Positions 9,024 through 18,734 of a stretch of DNA of 64,000 nucleotides are shown piece after piece. Below the pieces are notes generated by a model, which saw nothing but the letters and a program-made list of their open reading frames with translations, had not been told where the DNA came from and did no database searches. The stretch covers positions 248,001-312,000 of the forward strand of contig NZ_FNZE01000001.1 of NCBI RefSeq assembly GCF_900109175.1, in the 5' to 3' direction. This DNA is from Pseudomonas linyingensis (GTDB lineage: Bacteria > Pseudomonadota > Gammaproteobacteria > Pseudomonadales > Pseudomonadaceae). Every line of letters begins with the position of its first letter. Position 1 is the stretch's first letter. The translations under genes and the position numbers were made by a program.

Positions 9024-9947
9024 GTGTCAGGCACCATTCTCGAGCCCGGCCAGATCGCGGCCGCCGCCAGCAAGCCCGCATTTCTCCAGTTGCCGCCGCG
9101 CAACCTGTTCGGTCTGCGTGCCGAGCGCCTCGCTCGCCTGGCCGAAGGACATGCGCTGGGCGGCTACCTCGGATTGCTCGCCGCCGTCTGCCGCGCCCAG
9201 CAGCAGGTGCTGGATGCGCCGCCGCCCGTTCCCGCCGCCGATCCGCAGCGCTGCGCCCAGGCCATCGCCCACGGCATGCCGCCGCTGGCCTGCGACAACG
9301 CTGTGCGCGAGGACGCCTGGCTGGCACTGCTCGACGCCTGGCTGGACGCCTTAGTGCCGCCCGTTCCGGTCAATCCATCGCTCAACGCGGCGCTGGAGCA
9401 ACTGCGCGGCGCCGATATGGGCCAGCGCAAGGCCTGGGGCGTGGCGCTGGTCAGCGGCCAGTACGCCAGTGTGCCGGCCGGCGTGGCGCCCTTCGTCGGC
9501 GCTGCCCTGCAGCTGGCGTGGAGTCACTGGTTGCTGACTGCGGACCTCGCCGCCATCGCAGAGGCCGAGGACCAGCAGACCTGCCCAGCCTGCGGCGCGT
9601 TGCCGATGGCCGGGGTGGTCCACGGCCACGGCGTGCGCAACGGTCTGCGCTATCTGGTCTGCTCGCAGTGCGCCTGCGAATGGCACTACGTGCGCCTGAA
9701 GTGCAGCCACTGCAAGAGCACCAAGCGCCTCGACTACCTGCACCTCGAGCACTCGCCCCACGGAGTGAGGGCCGAGGCCTGCCCCGAGTGCCGCCACTAC
9801 CTCAAGCAGCTCTACCTGGAGCGGGAGCCGGCCGGCGAGGCGCTGTCCGCCGACCTGGCCAGTCTCGACCTCGACCTGCTGCTTGACGGTGAAGGTTACC
9901 TGCGCCAGGCGCCCAACCTGCTGATGATGCCGGGAGGCGAGGGATGA
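9024..9947 (+). CDS. fdhE: Formate dehydrogenase accessory protein FdhE
   Basis: Cytoplasmic, rubredoxin-like zinc/iron protein needed for maturation of Tat-exported formate dehydrogenases. Three CXXC pairs are visible in the carboxy half: [26 protein letters not shown] and CPECRHYL, at about residues 183-264. The start is assigned to GTG 9024 with GAAGGAG seven bases upstream, giving 307 residues, close to the E. coli protein. The frame stays open further upstream, but that stretch covers the repeat at 8885 and looks noncoding. The stop overlaps the selA start (ATGA), so the two are translationally coupled. Confidence 0.93.
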   Translation: MSGTILEPGQIAAAASKPAFLQLPPRNLFGLRAERLARLAEGHALGGYLGLLAAVCRAQQQVLDAPPPVPAADPQRCAQAIAHGMPPLACDNAVREDAWLALLDAWLDALVPPVPVNPSLNAALEQLRGADMGQRKAWGVALVSGQYASVPAGVAPFVGAALQLAWSHWLLTADLAAIAEAEDQQTCPACGALPMAGVVHGHGVRNGLRYLVCSQCACEWHYVRLKCSHCKSTKRLDYLHLEHSPHGVRAEACPECRHYLKQLYLEREPAGEALSADLASLDLDLLLDGEGYLRQAPNLLMMPGGEG

Positions 9948-11346
9948 CCGCCTTGCGTCTGCCCTCGGTGGACAAGCTGCTGCGCTGCCCGGCGGTGGAG
10001 CCGCTGCAGCGTCGCTACGGCCGAGAGGCCCTGCTCGCCACCCTGCGCGACCTGCTCGACGAGATGCGCGAGCCGGCCCGTCACGGCCAACTGGCGGAAA
10101 TCGAATTGAGCGAGGCGGTGCTCGCCGGGCGTGCCGGCGAACGTCTGGCCGCCCAGCACCGCAGCCGCGTGCGCCGGGTGTTCAACCTCACCGGCACGGT
10201 GCTGCACACCAACCTCGGCCGCGCGTTGCTGCCGCAGGCGGCCATCGACGCAGTGGTCGAGGCTGCGCGCTACCCGCTCAATCTCGAGTACGACCTGGCC
10301 AGCGGCCGGCGCGGCGACCGCGACGATCTGGTCGAGGGCCTGCTGCGCGAGCTGACCGGCGCCGAGGCGGTCACCGTGGTCAACAACAACGCCGCCGCCG
10401 TGCTGCTGGCGCTGGCCGCCCTCGGTGCGCGCAAGGAAGGCATCATCTCCCGCGGCGAGCTGATCGAGATCGGCGGCGCCTTCCGCATCCCCGACATCAT
10501 GGCCCGCGCCGGGGTGAAGCTGGTCGAGGTCGGCACCACCAACCGCACCCATGCGCACGACTACGAGGCGGCCATCGGCCCGCGCAGCGGTCTGGTGATG
10601 CGCGTGCACACCAGCAACTACAGCGTGCAGGGCTTCACCGCCAGTGTGGCGACCGAGCGCTTGGCGGCCATTGCCAACGCCCACGGTCTGCCGCTGCTGG
10701 AGGACCTAGGCAGCGGTACGCTGGTCGACCTGACCCGCTGGGGGCTGCCGGCTGAGCCGACGGTGCAGCAGGCGCTGGCCGCCAGCGCCGACATCGTCAC
10801 CTTCAGCGGCGACAAGCTGCTCGGCGGGCCGCAGGCCGGGATCATCGTCGGTCGTCGCGAGCTGATTGCCAGAATCAAGAAGCACCCGCTCAAGCGCGCC
10901 CTGCGCGTGGACAAGCTGACCCTCGCCGCGCTGGAGGCGGTGCTCGGCCTGTACCGCGATCCCGAGCGGCTCGCCGAGCGCCTGCCGACCCTGCGCCTGC
11001 TCAGCCGCCCGCAGGAAGAAATCCGCGCCCAGGCCGAGCGGCTGGCCCCGCCGCTGCAGGCCGCGCTGGGACCGAGCTGGCAGGTCGCCGCGGTCGAGGC
11101 ATTGGGCATGATCGGCAGCGGCGCCCAGCCGGTGGCGCGCCTGCCCAGCGCGGCGCTGTGCCTGCGCCCGCAGCAGCCCAAGCGCCTGCGCGGCCGCGCC
11201 CTGCGCCAGCTGGAGGAGGCGTTGCGCCTGCTGCCGCTGCCGGTGATCGGCCGGCTCGACGACGATGCCCTGTGGCTCGACCTGCGCCAGCTCGACGACG
11301 AGCCTGCCTTCGTCGGCCAGCTGGCGCTGTTGCGCGGGGAGGCACC

Positions 11347-11350
<4 letters not shown>
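9944..11350 (+). CDS. selA: L-seryl-tRNA(Sec) selenium transferase
   Basis: PLP enzyme that converts seryl-tRNA(Sec) to selenocysteinyl-tRNA(Sec) using selenophosphate. The 468-residue length matches the family. The amino-terminal tRNA-binding domain opens with [11 protein letters not shown], the core has [19 protein letters not shown], and the PLP lysine is Lys291 in [13 protein letters not shown]. It overlaps fdhE at the start by ATGA and selB at the end by GTGA, so fdhE-selA-selB are read as one coupled unit. Its presence next to a UGA-containing fdnG explains its role here. Confidence 0.96.
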
Positions 11351-13269
<1,919 letters not shown>

Positions 13270-13310
13270 GTTCAGGTGGCGTGCCCGCTGGCACACCGCC
13301 CGCGAGACAA

Positions 13311-13406
13311 GGAAGGCAATCGCGCCCGGTGGCGCGGCCGGGCTTCAAACCCGGTTGGGGACGGCAGCCGTTCCCGGGTGAGTTCGACTCTCACTGCCTT
13401 CCGCCA
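13311..13406 (+). tRNA. selC: tRNA-Sec (anticodon UCA)
   Basis: The 96-base sequence folds as a selenocysteine tRNA. The 8-bp acceptor stem is GGAAGGCA / TGCCTTCC, with discriminator G and an encoded CCA at 13404-13406. The anticodon loop CTTCAAA has UCA at 13345-13347 between GCCGGG and CCCGGT. A long variable arm (GGGACGGCAGCCGTTCCC) and a T arm with GTTCGACTC follow. It lies 41 bases after selB on the same strand. It decodes the UGA at 4728. Confidence 0.96.
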
Positions 13407-13416
13407 TTTTCCCGCC

Positions 13417-13896
13417 TCAGCTTTTCCACTGCAGCGCCTGCACGCCCGGAGCCTGCGGGTCGAAGTTGTCCAGACGCATCTGCTCGACCAAGGCGGCCAG
13501 CGCCTGCTCACCGCTGACGAAGTCGGCGCGCGTCGCCGGCCAGTCGTCGGGGCGGATGCGCACCAGCCAGCCCTCGCCGTAGCAGTCGCGGTTGATCAGC
13601 GCCGGCTGCTCCTGCACGCGCGGATTGCCCTCAACCAGCATGCCGGCCAGCGGGCTGCGGGCCGAACTGGCCGCCTTGGCGAACTCGATCACGCCGAAGC
13701 TGCGCCCGGCCTCGATGTGCAGGCCGGCGCGTTTGGCGGTAAAGGCGAATATCTCGCCGTACAGTGCGCAGCCATAGGCGCTCAGGCCGAGGGTGACGCT
13801 GCCGTCAGGCTCCTCGCGCAGCCACAGGTTGTGCGCCGGCGCATACAGCAGCTCGGCGGGGAAGGGCAGGCCGTGCAGGGTGAGGATTTCACTCAT
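13417..13896 (-). CDS. Lipoyl-carrier protein resembling glycine cleavage H protein
   Basis: This 159-residue protein has the H-protein/biotinyl-lipoyl fold signature: FGVIEFAKAASSARSPLAG with the predicted lipoyl lysine at Lys74, then PALINRDCYGEGWLVRI near 98-114, the classic H-protein tail motif. No glycine cleavage genes (gcvT, gcvP) are nearby. It instead follows a DsrE-family gene by 20 bases, which recalls the lipoate-binding proteins (LbpA) associated with DsrE-type sulfur carriers in sulfur-oxidising bacteria. A role as a lipoyl sulfur or one-carbon carrier is inference. It converges on selC 11 bases away. The fold call is firm; the function is open. Confidence 0.8.
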   Translation of the reverse strand: MSEILTLHGLPFPAELLYAPAHNLWLREEPDGSVTLGLSAYGCALYGEIFAFTAKRAGLHIEAGRSFGVIEFAKAASSARSPLAGMLVEGNPRVQEQPALINRDCYGEGWLVRIRPDDWPATRADFVSGEQALAALVEQMRLDNFDPQAPGVQALQWKS

Positions 13897-13916
13897 GGCT
13901 TTCCTTGCTCAGCGGA

Positions 13917-14279
13917 TCAAAGGGTCAGCACCCGATCGTATTCGAGGATCATCTGCGCCAGTTCGCCGCCGCTGGCCTGCTCGTCGACCTCCGCGATCAG
14001 TCGGTATTCGTGCAGCGGCACGCCGGGCGCGCGACACATCAGCAGGCGCGCGCCGGCGCTCTTGGCCTGGCGGATGAAGTGGCGGACCGGCTCGCCGCCG
14101 TCGATGGCGCACAGCGAGTCGGCGATCTCCTCCCGCGCCAGCTGCACGCCCTCGCCGGTGAGGAACAGGGTCACCTCGGCATCCATGCACGCCAGCAGGG
14201 TGGCGATGTGGAAGGGCGCGGCGCAGCGCTGCGGCGTGCTCGGCCCGCTGGCGACCAGGATCAGGATGCGCTGGCCCAT
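13917..14279 (-). CDS. DsrE-family sulfur-carrier-like protein
   Basis: A 120-residue soluble protein with the DsrE pattern. It has an amino-terminal strand ILILVASGPSTPQRC, 'PFHIATLLACMDAEVTLFL' around 22-40, and Cys82 in GARLLMCRAPG at the position where active DsrE/TusD proteins carry the persulfide cysteine. Cys19, 31 and 57 are additional. Family members relay sulfane sulfur between proteins. It starts 3 bases after the stop of an upstream lipoprotein gene and is followed after 20 bases by the lipoyl-carrier gene, so it belongs to that transcript. No tusA, hdr or dsrF/H genes accompany it, so the partner and pathway are unknown. Confidence 0.8.
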   Translation of the reverse strand: MGQRILILVASGPSTPQRCAAPFHIATLLACMDAEVTLFLTGEGVQLAREEIADSLCAIDGGEPVRHFIRQAKSAGARLLMCRAPGVPLHEYRLIAEVDEQASGGELAQMILEYDRVLTL

Positions 14280-14282
14280 CCC

Positions 14283-14849
14283 TCAGCGCCGCCGTGGCGG
14301 GTATTGGCTGAGGATCTTCGCCACGGTTTCGTGGATCGCCGCGGAGCGCTCCTGCGGCGAGCCCGGGTTGCGCCGCACCAGCTGCGCCCCGCTGCCGCGC
14401 CAGATCAGCTTGCCGTCGCGGTCGAGGAAGTCCAGCTGCAGGGTGCCGACCTGGTAGTCGCGGGTGCGCACCTCGGTGTAGCCGGGCGAGGCCCACAGGC
14501 CGCCCCAGCGGTCGCTCATCAGGTCGCTGCCGTAGTAGGTGGCGATCTGCTCGCTGCGGACGTCGACGATCAGGAATGCCTGCACGTGGATATCGGCCGG
14601 CGCCCCGGGCGCGATCTGGCGCAGGCCGCGCTGTTCCAGTTGCTGTTCGACGGCCTGCATCACCCGCTGTTCGGTCAGGCCGCTGGCCAGGCGTGGATCG
14701 TTCGGGCGGTACTGCACGGCCGGCTCCTGCCAGCCCCAGGTCTGCAGGGCGGCGAAGTCGCGGTGGGGGTCGTAGTCGCTGTCGACCTGGATGCTCTGGC
14801 AGGCGGCCAGGCCGAGCAGGGCGGCGAGGACAAGGAAACGCTGGAACAT
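14283..14849 (-). CDS. DUF4136-type lipoprotein (copy B)
   Basis: A 188-residue lipoprotein with a signal peptide and lipobox LAAC (Cys17). It contains 'YDPHRDFAALQTWGW' at about 26-40 and a late stretch LQLDFLDRDGKLIWRGSG, both typical of DUF4136. The ATG at 14849 is chosen because it starts the signal peptide and GGGAG precedes it. It is the second of two related lipoprotein genes here and lies 3 bases upstream of the DsrE gene, indicating co-transcription. The family is expected at the outer membrane facing the periplasm; no function is known. Confidence 0.8.
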   Translation of the reverse strand: MFQRFLVLAALLGLAACQSIQVDSDYDPHRDFAALQTWGWQEPAVQYRPNDPRLASGLTEQRVMQAVEQQLEQRGLRQIAPGAPADIHVQAFLIVDVRSEQIATYYGSDLMSDRWGGLWASPGYTEVRTRDYQVGTLQLDFLDRDGKLIWRGSGAQLVRRNPGSPQERSAAIHETVAKILSQYPPRRR

Positions 14850-14923
14850 GGAGAGCTCCCGGATGCAGAGGGGCGCCGGGATTGGCGTCGTACCGATAAC
14901 AGTGGTCGCGGCAGAGGCTACGG

Positions 14924-15511
14924 TCAAGGCTGCGGGAAGCCGTCCAGCGCCCGGCGGACCGCCCGGCGCAGGGTGTCCGCGGCGGCGCCACGCCCTGTGT
15001 GCTCGGCCTCGCCAGCGGCCTGCCAGACCGCCTCGCCGCTGCGGGCATCGAAGAACTCCAGCTGCACTTCCTCGACCCGATAGGTGACGGTGCGCACCAG
15101 TGGGTAGTAGGGCATGCCGCCCCAGTAGCCGTAGCGGTGGTGGTAGTAGCCCAGTCCGGCGCCGAGGTAGGGGTCGTCGTAGACCTGGCGCTGCCGGGTG
15201 GCGCTGCGTTGGGACACGCGCAGGCTCAGGGTGGCCGGATTCTGCGCGCTGGCCGGGCGCAGGCCGCGGCGGTCGAGTTCGGCGCTGACGATGCCGGCCA
15301 GCACCTCGTCCACCTCCTCCGCCCACTGCCAGTGGCGATACTGACCGAAGTCGCGGGTGGCCGGCGGATAGCTGCCGGGATCGGCCTGCCGCGCCGTTGC
15401 CGGGTCCTCTGGCGGCAGCGGATAGGGCAGGCGGCTGGCCGTGTAGGGATTGCTGCTCTGGCAGCCGGCGAGGACGGCGAGCAGCAACAGGGCTGGGGCG
15501 CGGACAGGCAT
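14924..15511 (-). CDS. DUF4136-type lipoprotein (copy A)
   Basis: A 195-residue protein with a short signal peptide and lipobox LAGC (Cys17). It resembles the following gene: 'FGQYRHWQWAEEVDEVLAG' early on and 'VEEVQLEFFDARSGEAVWQA' late. A Tyr/Gly-rich insert, YLGAGLGYYHHRYGYWGGMP, lies near residues 119-138 and is absent from copy B. The 74-base gap to copy B has no strong terminator, so the two may share a transcript. Probably a tandem duplication that diverged; the function is unknown. Confidence 0.75.
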   Translation of the reverse strand: MPVRAPALLLLAVLAGCQSSNPYTASRLPYPLPPEDPATARQADPGSYPPATRDFGQYRHWQWAEEVDEVLAGIVSAELDRRGLRPASAQNPATLSLRVSQRSATRQRQVYDDPYLGAGLGYYHHRYGYWGGMPYYPLVRTVTYRVEEVQLEFFDARSGEAVWQAAGEAEHTGRGAAADTLRRAVRRALDGFPQP

Positions 15512-15582
15512 GGCGGCACCTCCGGATTTCGGGTTGCGCAGTGCACAGCTTGCGCCCGTGCTCGCCCTCGTTCAATCGTCGT

Positions 15583-16350
15583 TCAGGGCTGTGGTCGGCA
15601 CAGCCAGTGCAGGTAGCGGCCGAGGCCGGCGAAGGTGGGATGGCGACGGTGCGCCAGCTCCATCTCCAGCAGGTCGGTCAGCTCGGCGCGGGCCTGGAAG
15701 TCGGCCGGCATGTAGTCGTGGAATACCCGCACGCCGCTGCTCTGTTCGACCCGGAACCAGTCGTCGAGTTGCCCGGCCAGCTCGTGTGGGTCCAGCGGGC
15801 GCTGCGGGGTCAGGCTCTGGCCTTCGCCGGCGAAGCGCTCCTGGCGCAGCTTGCGGAAGTGGCCCTTGAGCAGGTTGCGATAGATCAGCGCGTCGCGGTT
15901 GTAGAAGGCCAGCGACAGCCAGCCATCCGGCGCGGTGAGCTGGTGCAGCACCGGCAGGATCGCCGGCGGCTCGGCCAGCCACTCCAGCACGGCATGGCAG
16001 AGCACCAGGTCGAAGGGCTCGCTGAACTGGCCGAGCAGCTCCTGCCAGGGGGCCTGGACGAAGGTGGCCGCACAGCCCGCTTCGGCAAAGCGTGCGCGGG
16101 CACCCTCGAGCATCGGTGCCGCCGGCTCGGCGAGGGTCACCCGATGGCCGTGCTCGGCCAGCCACAGGCTCATGTGGCCGAGCCCGGCGCCGACGTCGAG
16201 CACCCGTAGCGGGCGTTCGGGCAGCACTTCCTTGAGGTCGGCCTGCAGTACTGCCAGGCGGATCGCGCCCTTGGCGCCGCCGTAGATCTTCTCGGCAAAG
16301 CGCGTGGCCAGTTCGTCGAAGTGGCGGTCGTGTTGAGTGTGTGCAGTCAT
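15583..16350 (-). CDS. cmoM: tRNA 5-carboxymethoxyuridine methyltransferase CmoM
   Basis: SAM-dependent methyltransferase that converts cmo5U34 to its methyl ester in tRNA anticodons. The 255-residue product has SAM motif I, VLDVGAGLGHMSLWLAEHGH, near residues 50-69. It also has the CmoM-specific LCHAVLEWLAEP (about 117-128), FYNRDALIYRNLLKGHF and GVRVFHDYM stretches. Its start overlaps the stop of the MazG-like gene by one base (TAATG), so the pair is translationally coupled. It was formerly annotated smtA. Confidence 0.88.
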   Translation of the reverse strand: MTAHTQHDRHFDELATRFAEKIYGGAKGAIRLAVLQADLKEVLPERPLRVLDVGAGLGHMSLWLAEHGHRVTLAEPAAPMLEGARARFAEAGCAATFVQAPWQELLGQFSEPFDLVLCHAVLEWLAEPPAILPVLHQLTAPDGWLSLAFYNRDALIYRNLLKGHFRKLRQERFAGEGQSLTPQRPLDPHELAGQLDDWFRVEQSSGVRVFHDYMPADFQARAELTDLLEMELAHRRHPTFAGLGRYLHWLCRPQP

Positions 16351-16652
16351 TACTTATAGCGCCGTTCGGTGTCGGCCAGCTTGGCGCGCACCACGGCGTC
16401 CAGGTCCAGGCCCAGTTCGCTGCACAGCAGCAGAAGGTAGAGCACCACGTCGCCGATCTCCTGGCCGGCGTGTTCCAGCTGGGCGGGCGGCAGGGCGCGC
16501 GCCTCGTCCTCGTTCAGCCACTGGAAGATTTCCACCAGCTCGGCCATCTCCACGCTGGCGGCCATGGTCAGGTTCTTCGGGCTGTGAAAGCGCCGCCAGT
16601 CGTTGTGATCGCGGATGGCGTGCAGGCGGCGGGTCAGTTCGTCGATGTTCAT
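16350..16652 (-). CDS. MazG-like nucleotide pyrophosphohydrolase
   Basis: A 100-residue all-helical protein of the MazG/dCTPP1-like group, which hydrolyses (often non-canonical) NTPs or dNTPs to monophosphates. The metal-binding EXXE pattern is visible as VEMAELVEIFQW, and a second acidic motif, QEIGDVVLYLLLLC, follows. The start ATG at 16652 (MNIDELTRRL) has AAGGAG upstream. The open frame to 16769 extends into the intergenic region and is not preferred. It is coupled to cmoM and divergent from the RIO-kinase gene. The precise nucleotide substrate cannot be read. Confidence 0.85.
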   Translation of the reverse strand: MNIDELTRRLHAIRDHNDWRRFHSPKNLTMAASVEMAELVEIFQWLNEDEARALPPAQLEHAGQEIGDVVLYLLLLCSELGLDLDAVVRAKLADTERRYK

Positions 16653-16790
16653 GGGCGCTCCTTGATGGAGCATAGCTTCGGCTTTCGTCGGCAATGCAGC
16701 AAGTCTGCCGGCAATTGCTACGCCGCGCCGGTCGTTTGCCGTATAAGATGACGGGATTTTTCCAGGCAAGTGCGAGCCCTATAAAAACTG

Positions 16791-17678
16791 ATGAAAACAC
16801 CAAAACGCCTTGAGCCACTGGCCGAGGATGGCCTGATCGACGAGGTGCTGCGTCCGCTGATGAGCGGCAAGGAAGCAGCCGTGTATGTGGTGCGTTGCGG
16901 CAATCAGCTGCGCTGCGCCAAGGTCTACAAGGAGGCCAACAAGCGCAGCTTCCGCCAGGCGGCCCAGTACCAGGAAGGCCGCAAGGTGCGCAACAGCCGC
17001 GACGCACGAGCGATGGCCCGCGGCAGCAAACACGGGCGCAAGGAGCAGGAAGAGGCCTGGCAGAACGCCGAGGTGGCCGCGCTGTATCGCCTGGACAGCG
17101 CCGGCGTGCGCGTGCCCAAGCCCTACGACTTTCTCGACGGCGTGCTGCTGATGGAGATGGTGGCCGGCGTCGACGGCGATGCCGCACCGCGCCTCAACGA
17201 CGTCGAGCTGACCCCCGAGCAGGCGCGCGAGTACCACGCCTTCATGATCCGCCAAGTGGTGCTGATGCTCTGCGCCGGCCTAGTGCATGGCGACCTGTCG
17301 GAGTTCAACGTACTGCTTGGCCCGGACGGCCCGGTGGTGATCGACCTGCCACAGGCGGTGGATGCTGCCGGCAACAACCATGCGTTCAAGATGCTCGAGC
17401 GCGATGTCGCCAACATGAACGCCTATTTCGGCCACTTCGCGCCCGAACTGCTGACCTGCAAGCATGCCAAGGAAATGTGGGCGCTCTACGAGGAAGGCAA
17501 GCTGACCCCGACCAGCGAGCTGACCGGCGAGTTCGAGGAACCGGAGGAAGAGGCCGACGTCGATGCGGTGATGCGCGAGATCAACGCCGCACTGGCCGAC
17601 GAGGCACGCCGCCAGGCGGCGCTGGAAGCCGCAGACGCCCCACCGCAACGCGAGGAACCGCCGCCGCCGTGGTTGTAA
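16791..17678 (+). CDS. RIO-type serine kinase (PA4780-like)
   Basis: A 295-residue atypical kinase. The nucleotide-anchoring lysine is Lys44 (RCAKVYK). The catalytic loop LVHGDLSEFNVLL has Asp168 and Asn173, and the metal-binding Asp185 is in VVIDLPQAVD. The HGDLSEFNVL wording is the RIO1 hallmark, where classical kinases have HRD. The carboxy tail is acidic and then proline rich (REEPPPPWL). Archaeal and eukaryotic RIO kinases act in ribosome maturation; the bacterial role is not well defined. A TATAAG -10-like hexamer at 16742 lies just upstream. It is transcribed alone, with a REP-like element after the stop. Confidence 0.88.
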   Translation: MKTPKRLEPLAEDGLIDEVLRPLMSGKEAAVYVVRCGNQLRCAKVYKEANKRSFRQAAQYQEGRKVRNSRDARAMARGSKHGRKEQEEAWQNAEVAALYRLDSAGVRVPKPYDFLDGVLLMEMVAGVDGDAAPRLNDVELTPEQAREYHAFMIRQVVLMLCAGLVHGDLSEFNVLLGPDGPVVIDLPQAVDAAGNNHAFKMLERDVANMNAYFGHFAPELLTCKHAKEMWALYEEGKLTPTSELTGEFEEPEEEADVDAVMREINAALADEARRQAALEAADAPPQREEPPPPWL

Positions 17679-17711
17679 CGTCCCGAGTGCACATGGATGG
17701 GGTGAAAATCC

Positions 17712-17754
17712 TGTAGGAGGCGCGACCTCGCGGCGATGCGACCGTGAGGTCGCC
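17712..17754. repeat. REP-like extragenic palindrome, family A
   Basis: GGAGGCGCGACCTCG with a downstream partial complement (GTGAGGTCGCC) forms a hairpin about 30 bases after the RIO-kinase stop and before the convergent yacG. It could end both transcripts. Confidence 0.6.
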
Positions 17755-17773
17755 CGAGAGAGTGTGTTCGTGC

Positions 17774-17980
17774 TCAGTGCCGCGGGGCGTCCAGCTCTCC
17801 GCTGAACAGGTCATCCTCGAGGCTGTCGCCGGGAATCGCATGCTCCTCGGCCGCCCAGGCGCCGAGGTCGATCAACTTGCAGCGCTCGCAACAGAACGGT
17901 CGGTATGGGTTGTCGGCAGTCCATTCCACCGGAGCGGCGCAGGTCGGACAAGCTACGGTCAGCGGCTTTTTCGTGCTCAT
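17774..17980 (-). CDS. yacG: DNA gyrase inhibitor / zinc-binding protein YacG
   Basis: A 68-residue protein with four zinc-ligand cysteines in CPTC (near residue 11) and CCERC (near residue 30), followed by [17 protein letters not shown], the YacG signature. In E. coli it binds GyrB and inhibits gyrase. The ATG at 17980 overlaps the coaE stop (ATGA), matching the usual pilD-coaE-yacG order of Pseudomonas. Longer frames reaching 18616 shadow coaE. Confidence 0.92.
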   Translation of the reverse strand: MSTKKPLTVACPTCAAPVEWTADNPYRPFCCERCKLIDLGAWAAEEHAIPGDSLEDDLFSGELDAPRH

Positions 17981-18588
17981 GACTGGCCTCCTTGAAGGGT
18001 CAGATAGAAGTCGTGCAGGCGCTCCACCTCGCGCTGCAGCCAGACGAGGTCGCGGTCGTTGACCAGCACGTCGTGGGCGTGGCGCAGGCGCTCCTCGCGG
18101 CTGGCCTGGGCCTGCAGGATGGCGCGCACCTGCTCTTCCGGTACGCTGTCGCGCTGCACGGTACGCTGGATCTGCACCTGCTCCGGCACATCCACCACCA
18201 GCACGCGCTGGCTCATCTGCCGCTGCGCGGCGGACTCCACCAGCAGCGGCGAGACCAGGATGGCATAGGGTGAGCGCGCCTCGTCCAGCGCATTGCGCAT
18301 CTCCTCGCGGATCAGCGGATGCAGCAACTGCTCCAGCCACTGGCGCTCCTGCGGCGCCTGGAAGATCCGCGCACGCAGTGCCGCGCGGTCCAGTACGCCA
18401 TCGTCCTGGAGGATCTGTTCGCCGAAGCGGTCGACGATATGGGTAAGCGCCGGCCGTCCCGGCTCCACTACCCAGCGTGCAGCCTGATCGGCATCGACCA
18501 GATGCACGCCGAGGCTGCCAAAATGGTTGGCCGCCGCGCTCTTGCCGCTGCCGATGCCGCCGGTGAGGCCGAGTATCCAGGGTTTCAT
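17977..18588 (-). CDS. coaE: Dephospho-CoA kinase
   Basis: Last step of coenzyme A synthesis: phosphorylation of the ribose 3'-hydroxyl of dephospho-CoA. The 203-residue product has the P-loop [20 protein letters not shown] at about 7-26, and then [17 protein letters not shown] with the conserved Asp. The stretch [11 protein letters not shown] also matches the family. It is coupled to yacG by a 4-base overlap. A REP-like pair separates it from pilD, so it probably has its own promoter. Confidence 0.95.
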   Translation of the reverse strand: MKPWILGLTGGIGSGKSAAANHFGSLGVHLVDADQAARWVVEPGRPALTHIVDRFGEQILQDDGVLDRAALRARIFQAPQERQWLEQLLHPLIREEMRNALDEARSPYAILVSPLLVESAAQRQMSQRVLVVDVPEQVQIQRTVQRDSVPEEQVRAILQAQASREERLRHAHDVLVNDRDLVWLQREVERLHDFYLTLQGGQS

Positions 18589-18671
18589 GGGTAAGGTCCG
18601 TTGCTGCTATGGACACATTATCCCTGTCGCGGCTACGGGGTGCCAGTTACGGATTAGGCGGGGAGGGGGCA

Positions 18672-18719
18672 GATCGCCAGCAAGCCGGCTCCTACGGTTG
18701 GAGTCAGCTTGCTGGCGAT
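18672..18719. repeat. REP pair, ATCGCCAGCAAGC family
   Basis: ATCGCCAGCAAGCCGGCTCC and, in opposite orientation, GGAGTCAGCTTGCTGGCGAT stand head to head about 3 bases apart. GGCTTGCTGGCGAT-type REPs are widespread in Pseudomonas. The pair lies between the stop of pilD and the start of coaE and is likely an end point or stabiliser for pilBCD mRNA. Confidence 0.75.
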
Positions 18720-18734
18720 ATGTTGCAGGGGAGT

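Noticed and set aside
13417-13896. Ordinary gcvH of the glycine cleavage system
   Set aside because: No gcvT or gcvP nearby and a DsrE neighbour; kept as an H-like lipoyl carrier without the gcvH symbol, though a gcvH role cannot be excluded.
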